Below, in pieces: positions 45,282-54,348 of a stretch of 64,000 nt of DNA. The translations under genes were made by a program, and so were the position numbers. Source of the DNA: an uncultured Bacteroidales bacterium. Lineage in GTDB: Bacteria > Bacteroidota > Bacteroidia > Bacteroidales > UBA932. Position 1 is the first letter of the stretch. Each line of letters begins with the position of its first letter. The DNA is taken from NCBI GenBank assembly GCA_934675095.1, contig CAKUPC010000004.1:1-64000 (forward strand), written 5' to 3'. Below the pieces are notes generated by a model. It was not told the origin of the DNA and made no database searches. It saw nothing but the letters and a program-made list of their open reading frames with translations.

Positions 45282-46457
45282 CTATACGCCCTTGATGACC
45301 GCAATCGGCTCAAGCGTCACCAGAATCTTCGTGAGGTCGCTCTGACAGGCCATCACCTCGTCGATGTTCTTGTAGGCAGAGGCAGCCTCCTCAAGGTCCT
45401 TCTGGCTGCGGATGGCGTGGACGATGCCCTTCTCGTCGAGTTTTCGAATCTCCTCGTCGAGATTGAGGCTGCGGACGGCCTCCGTGCGGGACATCACGCG
45501 TCCGGCCCCGTGACTGCACGAGCGGAACGAGTCCGGGCTGCCGAGGCCCTCGGTGATGAAGGAGCGCGTGCCCTGCGACCCCGGGATGATGCCTACCTCG
45601 CCCTCGCGTGCGCTGGTGGCTCCCTTGCGATGAATGATGACATCCTCGTCGAAGTGGTTCTCCCATGCCGCGTAATTGTGCGCGATGTTAATCATCGGCT
45701 CGAACTCGGCCTCCGGGATGCTGTCCTTGATGACCTCGCAGATGCGCTGCATCATCAGCTCCCTGTTCGCGAGCGCGAAACAAATGCAGTAGTTCATCTC
45801 GTTCCAGTATGCCTTGCCCTCGTCGGATTTCATCGGAAGGAACGGAAGCCCGTTGTCCGGGTCAGTGCCGGAGAACCACATGGCGTTGAGCCTGCCGGCA
45901 ATCTCGCTGTAGCGGTCGCAGACGAGCTTGCCGAGGTTGCGCGAGCCGGAGTGAATCATAATCCACATGAAGCCGTCGCCGTCCTTCTGAAGCTCGATGA
46001 AGTGGTTTCCCCCGCCGAGCGTTCCGAGCTGCTTGAGCGCGGAGGCGTACTGGTTCCGCACGACCTGCATCGAGTCGATGTCGAAGCCCTGCGGCATGAG
46101 CGTCTCGTCCTGCGCGGTCTTGTGGCGCTCCATCCCGAGAGGAATCCTCTTGCGTATGCCGCGCATGAACCCCTTGCGGAGTATATCCGGGGTAAGCTCC
46201 TCAACCCGGACATTGGTCTTTATCGCGCACATTCCGCAGCCGATGTCAACGCCCACGGCATTCGGGACCACGACTCCTTTTGTCGCGAGCACTCCTCCGA
46301 TCGGCATCCCCACTCCGGCGTGAACATCCGGCATGAAGGCGAGGTGATGAAACACGAACGGAAGTTTCGAGAGGTTGTATATCTGTCCGAACGCCTTCGG
46401 ATCCACGGTGTTCGCCCAAATCTTCACGGGCGTGTCATTTATAAGCATCTCTTTCAT
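45282..46457 (-). CDS. rtcB: RtcB-family RNA-splicing ligase
   Basis: 391 aa. Clear RtcB motifs: FMPDVHAGVGMPIGGV, AVGVDIGCGMCAIKT, LGTLGGGNHFIEL, MIHSGSRNLG, IAHNYAAWENHF, IHRKGATSAREGE, GIIPGSQGTRSFI and the guanylated His in SCSHGAGRVMSR. It ligates 2',3'-cyclic phosphate to 5'-OH RNA ends using GTP and Mn2+, for tRNA or rRNA repair. It is divergent from a WYL regulator gene, a common pairing for RNA-repair genes. The shared spacer has a GC hairpin with T-run at 46480-46499, oriented as a plus-strand terminator. Confidence 0.96.
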   Translation of the reverse strand: MKEMLINDTPVKIWANTVDPKAFGQIYNLSKLPFVFHHLAFMPDVHAGVGMPIGGVLATKGVVVPNAVGVDIGCGMCAIKTNVRVEELTPDILRKGFMRGIRKRIPLGMERHKTAQDETLMPQGFDIDSMQVVRNQYASALKQLGTLGGGNHFIELQKDGDGFMWIMIHSGSRNLGKLVCDRYSEIAGRLNAMWFSGTDPDNGLPFLPMKSDEGKAYWNEMNYCICFALANRELMMQRICEVIKDSIPEAEFEPMINIAHNYAAWENHFDEDVIIHRKGATSAREGEVGIIPGSQGTRSFITEGLGSPDSFRSCSHGAGRVMSRTEAVRSLNLDEEIRKLDEKGIVHAIRSQKDLEEAASAYKNIDEVMACQSDLTKILVTLEPIAVIKGV

Positions 46458-46588
46458 GGCAATATAATTTTTAATGTATGCCGGAACCCCGGCCTTTTTC
46501 TGTTTTCCGACGCAAAGTAAGGATGCAAGTACGCAATCTTTTTGCGCAGTTAAAAAATTTTACCAATTTTGTTGAAATTTTTTCACCT

Positions 46589-47608
46589 ATGCCAGCGAAC
46601 AAGAATGCGCTCCTGCGCTATAAGACCATTGACAAATGCCTGCGGAACCGTTCCCGCAGATGGACACTCGAAGACCTCGTGACGGCCTGCTCGGACGCGC
46701 TCTATGAGTATTCCGGCAAGGACGACTACCTGTCAGTCAGGACGATACAGCTCGACATCCAGAAAATGCGCTCGGACGAGCTCGGCTACAACGCGCCGAT
46801 AGTCGTGCAGGACAGGAAGTACTACAGCTACTCCGACCCGGACTATTCCATAACCGGCACGCCCCTGACCGACTCCGACCTGACCCGGATGCGCGAGGCC
46901 GTCGGCATCCTGAAACAGCTTTCGGGATTCGATGGGTTTTCGGGAATGGAGGACATCGTCGGCCGGCTTGAAGACCATGTGAATGCCGTCCGCAAGGTGC
47001 GGAGACCGGCGATATACCTTGAGTCCAACGAACGCCTGAAGGGACTCGAATTCATGTCCCCGCTCTACGACGCCATAGTCTCGAAATCCCCCGTCCGCCT
47101 GACATACCATTCATTCAAGTCGGAGACCGGGCGCACCTTCGTGTTCAGCCCATATATATTAAAGGAATACCGCAACCGCTGGTTTGTCTTCGGACGAGGG
47201 GAGAGGGACCGGTTCGTGGTGAACCTCGCCCTTGACAGAATCGAGGCGGTGGAGAACGCGGACGGCGCGAAGTTCATCGAGGACCCGTCGTTCGTTCCGG
47301 AGAAATATTTCCGCGACATGATAGGGGTCACGAAGATTCCCGGGACTATGGACCGCGAGACGACGGTACGCTTCCGCGCCTCTCCCAAATTCGCCCCGTA
47401 CATCGAGACCAAGCCGCTCCATCGCTCGCAGATGGTCGCCGAGAGGCACGAGGACGGCTCAGTCACGTTTCAGCTGAATGTCTGCGTCAATTTCGAACTC
47501 GAAAAGGCCCTGCTGGAATTTGCCGACGGGGTAAAGGTTCTACAGCCCAAGTCGCTGCTCCGGTCGATCCGGAGCCGACTGCGGAATGCCGCCGCGCAGT
47601 ACGAATGA
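46589..47608 (+). CDS. WYL-domain transcriptional regulator (first)
   Basis: 339 aa from MPANKNALLRYKTIDKCLRN; the 37 codons upstream in frame are low-complexity and unlikely to be translated. An N-terminal helix-turn-helix (WTLEDLVTACSDAL, VRTIQLDIQKMR) precedes a WYL domain (residues about 165-260: PVRLTYHSFKSE, FSPYILKEYRNRWFVFGR) and a C-terminal WCX-type extension (RFRASPKFAPYIETKPLHRSQ). WYL domains sense nucleic-acid-like ligands. Divergence from rtcB suggests control of RNA repair. A second WYL gene lies 1 kb further on. Confidence 0.9.
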   Translation: MPANKNALLRYKTIDKCLRNRSRRWTLEDLVTACSDALYEYSGKDDYLSVRTIQLDIQKMRSDELGYNAPIVVQDRKYYSYSDPDYSITGTPLTDSDLTRMREAVGILKQLSGFDGFSGMEDIVGRLEDHVNAVRKVRRPAIYLESNERLKGLEFMSPLYDAIVSKSPVRLTYHSFKSETGRTFVFSPYILKEYRNRWFVFGRGERDRFVVNLALDRIEAVENADGAKFIEDPSFVPEKYFRDMIGVTKIPGTMDRETTVRFRASPKFAPYIETKPLHRSQMVAERHEDGSVTFQLNVCVNFELEKALLEFADGVKVLQPKSLLRSIRSRLRNAAAQYE

Positions 47609-47714
47609 GGCTTGCGCATAACGCCGAAAATTGAGTATATTTGTGCGGTTTTTGCCCGGCGGCGGATTGGAACCGCGCAGGGTTGCCTTGAATGATTTAT
47701 AAACATAAGAGATT

Positions 47715-48608
47715 ATGAATGACGGACTCCCATACTCGAAGAACATGAAGATGGTGGACATTCTTTCGGACAACAGGATGCTCTCGGTCCTCGAACGGCT
47801 GCATTTCAGGCTCGGGTTCGGGGACACGACTATCGCAGAGGTGTGCAGGAACCATTCGTTTCCGGCCGAGCTGTTTGTGGAAATATCCAATGTTTTCGCG
47901 AGCCCGGAATATTCCCCGGACCTTTCGCGCCTCGGACGGAGCGACGTCGCCCTGCTCGCCGACTACATACGCTCGTCGCACAGGTACTATTCCGAGGTGT
48001 CGGTGCCCCATCTCCACGGACTCATACACACGATGCTCGGTGAGGCAGGGACATCGTTCGCCGATGCCCTGAACAAGTTCTTCGACGAGCTCGTCGAGAA
48101 GCTGAATGCGCATTTCGAGCACGAGGAAAGGATATTCAACAGCATCGGAAGCGGGAACTATGAGGCCGAATCAGAGGAGAGTCACAGCCAGTTCCTTGAA
48201 AAGCTGGATGACCTGAAAAATATTGTGATAAAATATCTTCCGGACAACGGGGCGAACGCCTCTCGCTACAGTATGCTGAACCATCTCCTCGCGATGGAGG
48301 CGGATATGCGCAACCACATGAGGGTCGAGGAAAAGCTGTTCAACCCGCTTGTCTCCAGTCTTCTGGACGGCGATGAACTGCAGGACGGCGAAGATGACAC
48401 CGAGGTGCTCTCCCAGCGCGAGAAGGAAATCCTCGCGGCGGTGGCTCACGGCAAGACCAACAAGGAAATCGCCGACGACCTCTTCATCTCCATCAACACC
48501 GTCGTCACCCACCGCAAGAACATCGCCCGCAAGACCGGCATCAACTCCATCGCCGGCCTCACCGTCTATGCCATCCTCAACCACATCGTCGAGATTTCGG
48601 ATTTTTAA
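47715..48608 (+). CDS. Hemerythrin-domain LuxR-type regulator (RIC-like)
   Basis: 297 aa. The first about 60 residues resemble the ScdA/DUF542 head of iron-sulfur repair proteins (GFGDTTIAEVCRNHSFPAELFVEI). Residues about 80-215 form a hemerythrin helical bundle with spaced His/Glu ligands (SVPHLHGLIH, HFEHEERIF, NHLLAMEADMRNHMRVEEKLF). Residues about 230-297 are a LuxR/GerE HTH (LSQREKEILAAVAHGKTNKE, NTVVTHRKNI). A di-iron sensor of oxygen or nitric oxide fused to a DNA-binding domain is the natural reading. It lies between two WYL regulators. Confidence 0.87.
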   Translation: MNDGLPYSKNMKMVDILSDNRMLSVLERLHFRLGFGDTTIAEVCRNHSFPAELFVEISNVFASPEYSPDLSRLGRSDVALLADYIRSSHRYYSEVSVPHLHGLIHTMLGEAGTSFADALNKFFDELVEKLNAHFEHEERIFNSIGSGNYEAESEESHSQFLEKLDDLKNIVIKYLPDNGANASRYSMLNHLLAMEADMRNHMRVEEKLFNPLVSSLLDGDELQDGEDDTEVLSQREKEILAAVAHGKTNKEIADDLFISINTVVTHRKNIARKTGINSIAGLTVYAILNHIVEISDF

Positions 48609-48634
48609 GGAATAAAACAAGGTGATCCGAAGTT

Positions 48635-49537
48635 TCAGTCCTTATACCTTGCGGTCATGGCGCTGATGCATTCGCGCATTTCGTCGCGGAGGGAGGACGG
48701 GGAAAGGACTTCGGCGTCGGGACCGAGGGCGAGAATGCGGTTTCGGAAATCAACTGTCGGACGTATGCGGTACTCGAACACCGTCGCGCCCTCCTCTGTC
48801 GCGGCAATCCTCTGGCTGTGATGAAGAGGAAGGGTTCTGAGGTAGTCCTGCTGGCCGCCATAGACACGGAGACGCACAGTTTCAGGAGCGTCGGCCTCGC
48901 TGACTATGGCCCCGTAGCTGTCACGGAAATACTCCTTGAGGCTGAAGTCCTTGGGACGCTCGAAATGATGCTCGGTGATGTCAATGTCAAGGATTCTGTC
49001 AAGTCCCCATATCCGTATTTTCCCGTACTCGTTGAGACCCACCATATACCATCGTCTTTCGATTACCCGCAGCCCGTAGGGCGCGACCTCGTATGTCGCG
49101 GCCTCGTCATGCCAGAAGCTTTTGTGGGTGATGCTCACCGTCACGCCCTCGCGCATCGCGTCAATGATGTTGGAAAGGAACTCGCCTCCGGACGGAATGT
49201 CCTCGAACATGATACGGTCGTTGAGGTCGCGGCTTTCCCCAATCATGTTGGCGACCGCAAGGGACTCGTACTGCCAGCGGATGAGATTGTTGCCGGAATC
49301 TATGCCCTGGGCGACATAGTAGGAATAACCGTCCTTCCTGTCGCAGGCTATCTCAGCCCCGAAAGTCTCCGCAATGCCCTTGCAGTAATTCTGAAAGGTC
49401 TTTTTGTTCAGGTCCTCACCATACGGGTTCACGGTGGAAGCCTCCTTCCATTCCCTGTTGAGGTCAGCGAAGCTGATGCGCCCGCGCCTCTGTATCGTCT
49501 GGAAAATCCAGATATATCTGTTCAGTAATATACTCAT
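48635..49537 (-). CDS. WYL-domain transcriptional regulator (second)
   Basis: 300 aa from MSILLNRYIWIFQTIQRRG; an ATG at 49561 would add eight residues. HTH region at 15-60, WYL domain at about 120-205 (GVTVSITHKSFWHDEAATYEVAPYG is split by PYGLRVIERRWYMVGLNE), then a WCX extension ending CISAMTARYKD. A TATATTTG -7 box on the minus strand is at 49578-49585. It converges with the hemerythrin-LuxR gene. Confidence 0.88.
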   Translation of the reverse strand: MSILLNRYIWIFQTIQRRGRISFADLNREWKEASTVNPYGEDLNKKTFQNYCKGIAETFGAEIACDRKDGYSYYVAQGIDSGNNLIRWQYESLAVANMIGESRDLNDRIMFEDIPSGGEFLSNIIDAMREGVTVSITHKSFWHDEAATYEVAPYGLRVIERRWYMVGLNEYGKIRIWGLDRILDIDITEHHFERPKDFSLKEYFRDSYGAIVSEADAPETVRLRVYGGQQDYLRTLPLHHSQRIAATEEGATVFEYRIRPTVDFRNRILALGPDAEVLSPSSLRDEMRECISAMTARYKD

Positions 49538-49630
49538 TGTCCAAAAGTCAGAAACCCTCATGTTTCCTAAGCAACGGCAAATATACGCATAACCTACGAA
49601 AATATATTACCGAACAGAATAGAAACTGAC

Positions 49631-50125
49631 CTACAGCAGCTTCAGGGCGATGGCGGCGCAGGCTTCGGCGTCGGCGAGGGCGTGGTGATGGTTGACGAGG
49701 TCATAGCCGCACCATGCCGCCACCGTCTGGAGCTGGTGGTTCGGGATGCGATCTCCGAGTATGCGGCGGGAAGCGGCGAGGGTGTCGCGGAAGATGTAGC
49801 CCGGCCAGTCCATGCTGTAGGTCCTGAAAGCCTCGCGCAGGCAGCCCTCGTCGAAGGGGCTGTTGTGCGCCACAAGTGTAAGTCCATCAACCATCGGCGC
49901 AATCTTTTCCCAGACCTTCGGGAATATGGGGGCATCCTCAGTGTCCTCCGGGGTCAGGCCGTGCACCTGCTGGCAGAACCACTGGTAGTGCTCCGGCTCC
50001 GGGTGAATGAGGGAATAGAAACTGTCGGCAATCTCTCCGTTTCTCACAATGACGACCCCGACGCTGCACACGCTGCTGCGGCACTCGTTCGCCGTCTCAA
50101 AGTCTATGGCTGCAAAATCTTTCAT
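49631..50125 (-). CDS. DnaQ-like 3'-5' exonuclease (DEDDh)
   Basis: 164 aa. Exo I IDFETA, Exo II LVAHNSPFDEGCL and Exo III HHALADAEACA give the Asp/Glu/Asp/Asp and His set of DEDDh nucleases. It is a stand-alone exonuclease domain like many polymerase-epsilon-type proofreading or RNase-T-like enzymes. No partner is adjacent. Confidence 0.92.
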   Translation of the reverse strand: MKDFAAIDFETANECRSSVCSVGVVIVRNGEIADSFYSLIHPEPEHYQWFCQQVHGLTPEDTEDAPIFPKVWEKIAPMVDGLTLVAHNSPFDEGCLREAFRTYSMDWPGYIFRDTLAASRRILGDRIPNHQLQTVAAWCGYDLVNHHHALADAEACAAIALKLL

Positions 50126-50182
50126 ATCGCCCGCAAAGTTACTTCAAACTTGGGAAAATTGCATACGCAGGAAGACGAGGAC

Positions 50183-50203
50183 GGTTATTTTTTGAAGGTT
50201 TCC
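50183..50203. repeat. Partial copy of the palindromic repeat end
   Basis: The bases match the right arm of the 17-kb element (GGTTATTTTTGAAGGTTTC at 17150-17168) apart from one extra T. It sits between the exonuclease gene and the BACON/FISUMP genes. Confidence 0.5.
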
Positions 50204-50227
50204 AAGGTATTTTTCATCAAAAATAGT

Positions 50228-50257
50228 TGATTTGACAAATGCGCAGGCTAATTTTGA
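50228..50257 (+). promoter_or_regulatory. Promoter of the first BACON/FISUMP gene
   Basis: TTG (50228-50230), 19 bases, TAATTTTG (50250-50257). The predicted start near 50264 rules out the in-frame ATG at 50232 and supports 50292. Confidence 0.55.
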
Positions 50258-50291
50258 ACCCCCCAATTTGAACTCTCAAAAGAATCAGACA

Positions 50292-51368
50292 ATGAAGAAG
50301 TTATGTCTCATTATCCCCGCCCTGTTAGCGACGCTGTCATGCACGAAGGAAACCGGAGAGCCGGACATTATGCTGATGACAGAGGCGTTCAGCATCGACT
50401 ACGCCGCGCAGGAGATTGAATTCAGCTACGACATCATCAATCCCGCAGACGATGCGGAAATTTCCGTCACGGCCGACGCCGACTGGGTCACGGTGAAGAA
50501 AATCGGGACAGACGGGACCACAGTCTCGGTCACCGAGAACACGGTGAGATGGAAAGCGCGGGAGGCTCGGCTGACGCTGACCTACGGAGACAAAGTTCAG
50601 AAGCTCTTTCTTCTGAAACAGGATTACCTTCATGCCGCCGTCGTGTTCCTGACCCAAGAGGCGACAATAGACCTGCATGCGCAGAACGTGTCGATACCTT
50701 ATGAAATACGCAATCATCTGATCGGACGCTGGCCGACGGTCAAAGACACGGAAATCCCGGAATGGATTGAAATCACCGTCTCGGGCAACGACTTTGAGAG
50801 CAGTCTCGACATCTCGGTGACGGAGAACACGTCCGGAGAAGACAGGATATTCACCGTCATTTTAGAATATCCGGGAGCGGAGGACGCGCAATTCACGATC
50901 ATTCAGGAAAGCCAATCATACTATGAGTTCATCGACGGTGTTAAATGGGCGACGCAGAATGTCGGGACTGATGAGGAGAACCCATACGGGAAGCTCTACA
51001 GCCACGAAATGACGCTGTTCTCCTGCCCGGAAGGCTGGCGCGCACCGACCTGGAGCGAGCTGCAGGCTCTCTATAAACACACGTCAGGATGGACGACGGT
51101 GGACGGACTGCAGGGAGTGTGGTTCTCCGGTTCAAAGCCGTATTCCGAAGATGTCCCGGCGGTGTTCTTCCCGGCCGGAGGATACCGGAAAGGCGGAGAA
51201 CTGAAGCGCTTTGAAGAGTGCGGCTGCTACATAAGCGGCCTGCGCGGAGGGTACAACAACAATTCGTCCATAGCGGTGTGCTTCGAGAAAAAATCTATCA
51301 TAGACATACGCACTGAATATCAAAGCCTCGATTACATGGGTTCTCTGCGCTGCGTCATGAACCAATAA
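50292..51368 (+). CDS. BACON/FISUMP lipoprotein, copy 1
   Basis: 358 aa. Lipobox LLATLSCTK (Cys17). Two BACON-like beta domains, residues about 30-115 (ISVTADADWVTVKKIG, VTENTVRWKAREARLTLTYG) and about 120-210 (WIEITVSG, SVTENTSGEDRIFTVIL). The C-terminal about 140 residues are FISUMP-type (GVKWATQNVGTDEENPYGKL, CPEGWRAPTWSELQAL, YMGSLRCVMNQ), a module common in Bacteroidetes/Fibrobacter surface lipoproteins. The function is probably surface binding; unknown ligand. Confidence 0.85.
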   Translation: MKKLCLIIPALLATLSCTKETGEPDIMLMTEAFSIDYAAQEIEFSYDIINPADDAEISVTADADWVTVKKIGTDGTTVSVTENTVRWKAREARLTLTYGDKVQKLFLLKQDYLHAAVVFLTQEATIDLHAQNVSIPYEIRNHLIGRWPTVKDTEIPEWIEITVSGNDFESSLDISVTENTSGEDRIFTVILEYPGAEDAQFTIIQESQSYYEFIDGVKWATQNVGTDEENPYGKLYSHEMTLFSCPEGWRAPTWSELQALYKHTSGWTTVDGLQGVWFSGSKPYSEDVPAVFFPAGGYRKGGELKRFEECGCYISGLRGGYNNNSSIAVCFEKKSIIDIRTEYQSLDYMGSLRCVMNQ

Positions 51369-51412
51369 ATAGACAGACAGGCCCGACAGTCATCATAATT
51401 TGCATCAGGACA

Positions 51413-52483
51413 ATGAAAAGGATACATTTTATCATTATAGGAATCATCGCCGCAGCAGCAGTCTCATGCGGAAAACAGACACCCGACCCTGAATTTTCGT
51501 TGATTTCGGAAACATTCGACGTCGGCTATGAGGGAGGAAAAATAGAAATCGGCTACGACATACGAAATCATGTCCCGGGAGAAAGGCTCATCGTGACGAG
51601 CGACGCCCCATGGATTACAATCAACAGCTACAACAGGACAAAGGCGACGGTCTCTGTCCTGGAGAACTTCAGCCGGACGGAGCCGAGGGAGGCAAGAATC
51701 ACCCTCTCTTACGGAGACGCGTGTCAGAGAACGGCCGTCATAAGACAGGACTATCTGAAGGCCGCCATCATATTTGACAACCCGTCCGTGGTCTTCGACA
51801 ATCAGAAACAGAGCCTTATGGTAGCATACGATGTCACGAATCCCGTTGCCGACGCGACTCCTGATGCAGCAGGGAGCAATCCGCCTGAATGGCTGAAATT
51901 CTACAACACGGGAAAAGGACTGTACCTTTCCGTGGAACAGAACAGTTCGGGAGAGGAAAGGACATTTGAAATTGTCCTGACATATCCGGGAGCAGACGAC
52001 ACACACCTGAAGGTAGTGCAGGGCAAAGACTCCGAATATGTGATAATCGCCGAGGCAAGATGGGCGAAGCAGAACTGCGGAATCGACGAGTCAAACCCAT
52101 ATGGGAAACTCTACAAATACGACGGGGCTCTCGCGGCCTGCCCGGATGGATGGCGTGCGCCGACCCGGTCCGAGATGAGCCGGCTGTGCACGCGCTACTC
52201 AGAATTTGAGGAAGTCGATGGCATCAGGGGACGATGGTTCTCCGGAGAGGAAGCATACAGCACGCGGGCGACACGGATATTCCTCCCGGCCAGAGGCTAC
52301 AGGCAGGGCGCGGACGGAGAGCTCATGGAATTTTCCGAGGGCGGGCATTACATCTGCGGAGAAAAGGACAAAGAGGGCAATGTGCATGTCATATATTTTC
52401 AGTACCTCAAATTCTCCGGGACACAGCCAGCACTCCACGACACGGAGTTTTATGGTTCCCTGCGATGCGTGAAATCGGACTGA
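51413..52483 (+). CDS. BACON/FISUMP lipoprotein, copy 2
   Basis: 356 aa, same architecture as the gene 44 bp upstream: lipobox AAVSCGKQ, two BACON-like domains (VTSDAPWITINSY, VLENFSRTEPREARITLSYG) and a FISUMP C-terminus (EARWAKQNCGIDESNPYGKL, CPDGWRAPTRSEMSRL, YGSLRCVKSD). Clear tandem duplication with strong divergence. A weak TAATTTG box near 51396 may give it a separate promoter. Confidence 0.85.
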   Translation: MKRIHFIIIGIIAAAAVSCGKQTPDPEFSLISETFDVGYEGGKIEIGYDIRNHVPGERLIVTSDAPWITINSYNRTKATVSVLENFSRTEPREARITLSYGDACQRTAVIRQDYLKAAIIFDNPSVVFDNQKQSLMVAYDVTNPVADATPDAAGSNPPEWLKFYNTGKGLYLSVEQNSSGEERTFEIVLTYPGADDTHLKVVQGKDSEYVIIAEARWAKQNCGIDESNPYGKLYKYDGALAACPDGWRAPTRSEMSRLCTRYSEFEEVDGIRGRWFSGEEAYSTRATRIFLPARGYRQGADGELMEFSEGGHYICGEKDKEGNVHVIYFQYLKFSGTQPALHDTEFYGSLRCVKSD

Positions 52484-52530
52484 CGGTGCGGCCTGTGAAA
52501 GCGGTCGGACAACGCGCCGCGTGAAAGCCG

Positions 52531-53424
52531 TCAGACAACACCGAGCGTCGCGATGCTGATGCGGACTGCCGGACCGAAGAAATCATGCAGCGGTCGCCAG
52601 CAGTTGTAGAGCGTCGAACCTGTGGTGAACACGTCGTCAACGAGAAGTATATGCCTGACTGTCACGGGATTTTGTTCTGCGAAAATCTTGTCTGGAGATG
52701 ATGCGCCATCGGCAGTTTCTGGTTTATGAAAACGCCTGCGAAAATTCCGGCTGACAGCGAACGCGCCCATGACATTGCGGGCCTTCTCCTCGACGCCGAG
52801 CTTAGTCTGAGTCGATGTGCGTCGCCGCCGCTCCAGAATATCCGTCCTCAGACGCGCCCCGAGTGCCTTTGCGACCTCCGAAGCGATGACCTCGGCCTGA
52901 TTGTACCCTCTCCGGAGCCGTCTCGTCCAATGGAGCGGAACCGGAACCACCGTATCGACGTCCGAAAGCCACTGCGCAGCGGCGGCCCGTTCACCGAGCA
53001 TCGCCGCGAAAAAACGCCCCTCACGAACGTCGCGTGAATACTTCAGGCGATATGTTATATTCCTGTATCCCCCGGTATTCCCGCCTTCTCCGTCTTTCAC
53101 GAAATCGAAGAGCGCGACGGCATCGACATATTTCGAAAAACAATCCTCCGCCGACGCATCAGATTCCGGGGATATGAGTTCGTTCGTCCCATCCGGCGGA
53201 CACGCCTCCGTCTCCTGAGCATCGTGCCCGGCAATCAGCGCATTGAACCGCTCCGCCATAGGATTGCGCCGGACCAGCCAGTTGAGAGTCAACGGCATAT
53301 CCGCCAGGCAGTTCAGGCAAATGTACCGTTCGTTGCGCCCCAGCTCCCCGCCGCAGACGCAGCAAAGCCTCGGCAGGAACAGGTCCGCCAACGCCGTCAG
53401 CACATTTCCGAGATTCATTTTCAT
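52531..53424 (-). CDS. comF: ComF-family amidophosphoribosyltransferase-like protein
   Basis: 297 aa from the ATG at 53424, one base after the fabG stop. N-terminal zinc finger LCCVCGGELGRNERYICLNCL, and the PRPP loop HILLVDDVFTTGSTLYNC near the C-terminus; VVPVPLHWTRRLRRGYNQAE is the family hallmark. An extra acidic segment of about 45 residues lies at about 75-115 (EACPPDGTNELISPESDASA). ComF proteins take part in DNA uptake in some bacteria; the role in Bacteroidetes is unclear. Confidence 0.9.
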   Translation of the reverse strand: MKMNLGNVLTALADLFLPRLCCVCGGELGRNERYICLNCLADMPLTLNWLVRRNPMAERFNALIAGHDAQETEACPPDGTNELISPESDASAEDCFSKYVDAVALFDFVKDGEGGNTGGYRNITYRLKYSRDVREGRFFAAMLGERAAAAQWLSDVDTVVPVPLHWTRRLRRGYNQAEVIASEVAKALGARLRTDILERRRRTSTQTKLGVEEKARNVMGAFAVSRNFRRRFHKPETADGASSPDKIFAEQNPVTVRHILLVDDVFTTGSTLYNCWRPLHDFFGPAVRISIATLGVV

Positions 53425-53425
53425 G

Positions 53426-54172
53426 TCAGCAGTGCATGGCGCCGCAGACATCTATCACCTGTCCGCTCACATACGACGACAGGTCGCTCGCCAGGAACAG
53501 AGCCACCTTCGCGACTTCCTCCGGAGTCCCTCCGCGGCGCAGCGGAATCGTCTTCTCCCACGACTTGCGGACCTCCTCAGGCATCGCCGCCGTCATGTCG
53601 GAGATGATGAATCCCGGAGCGATGCAGTTCGCGCGGATGCCCCTCGGTCCCATCTCCTTGGCAATCGACTTGGCCAGCCCTATCATCCCCGCCTTCGACG
53701 CGGAGTAGTTGCACTGCCCGGCGTTTCCCGCCTCGCCGACCACCGAGGACATATTTATGATGCTGCCCCCGCGCTGAGCCATCATTACAGGGGTGCAGGC
53801 ATGGATGTAGTTGAACGCCGACTTGAGGTTCACCGTCAGCACCGCGTCCCACTGCGCCTCGGTCATGCGGAGCATAAGCCCGTCCTTCGTGATGCCGGCG
53901 TTGTTCACGAGAATGTCGATGTGCCCGAAGTCAGCGTGAACCTGCTTCACGACCTCGTGGGCCTGCTCGAAGTCGGCGGCGTTCGAGGCGTATGCCTTCA
54001 CCTTCACTCCGAACGCCTCAAGTTCCGCGACGGTCTGCAAGGCCACATCGTTGATTACAAGGTCAGTGAACGCGATGTCAGCGCCCTCCTCCGCAAATTT
54101 CAGAGCCACCGCCTTTCCGATTCCCTTTGCCGCGCCCGTAATCAGCGCGACCTTATTGCTCAATAGTCCCAT
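53426..54172 (-). CDS. fabG: 3-oxoacyl-[ACP] reductase
   Basis: 248 aa short-chain dehydrogenase. NADP site ITGAAKGIGKAVA, NNAG motif ILVNNAGITKDGLMLRM, and the catalytic Ser-Tyr-Lys (INMSSVVG, CNYSASKAGMIG). The TKDGLMLRM phrase is typical of FabG. It reduces 3-ketoacyl-ACP in fatty acid elongation. comF follows as the second gene of the transcript. Confidence 0.94.
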   Translation of the reverse strand: MGLLSNKVALITGAAKGIGKAVALKFAEEGADIAFTDLVINDVALQTVAELEAFGVKVKAYASNAADFEQAHEVVKQVHADFGHIDILVNNAGITKDGLMLRMTEAQWDAVLTVNLKSAFNYIHACTPVMMAQRGGSIINMSSVVGEAGNAGQCNYSASKAGMIGLAKSIAKEMGPRGIRANCIAPGFIISDMTAAMPEEVRKSWEKTIPLRRGGTPEEVAKVALFLASDLSSYVSGQVIDVCGAMHC

Positions 54173-54281
54173 ATCATCAGTTTTTCTGTTTTCAACTGTT
54201 TCCCGGCAACCTCCGAACGATTCAGTTGCCCTCGACTCCGCTAATTTAGAATCTCTTTCCCATTTTTACAAATATATTTAT

Positions 54282-54342
54282 TATCTTTGCAGTTCCGCAG
54301 GCACCCGAAAAGGTGCGTCATGTACCTTTCCGAGACCTGCGG
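54282..54342 (+). promoter_or_regulatory. Promoter and inverted repeat upstream of tRNA-Leu
   Basis: TATCTTTG (54282-54289) is a -7 box. The leader then contains CCGCAGG (54295-54301) paired with CCTGCGG (54336-54342), enclosing GCACC-CGAAAA-GGTGC, only 6 bases before the tRNA. It could guide 5' processing of the precursor. Confidence 0.45.
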
Positions 54343-54348
54343 GAGGCA

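Noticed and set aside
46480-46499. Terminator between rtcB and the WYL gene
   Set aside because: The GC hairpin with T-run faces the plus strand, but no plus-strand gene ends there; it may only be a structured rtcB leader on the other strand.
45051-46520. 489-codon plus-strand frame opposite rtcB
   Set aside because: Shadow of rtcB, whose active-site motifs are all present on the minus strand.
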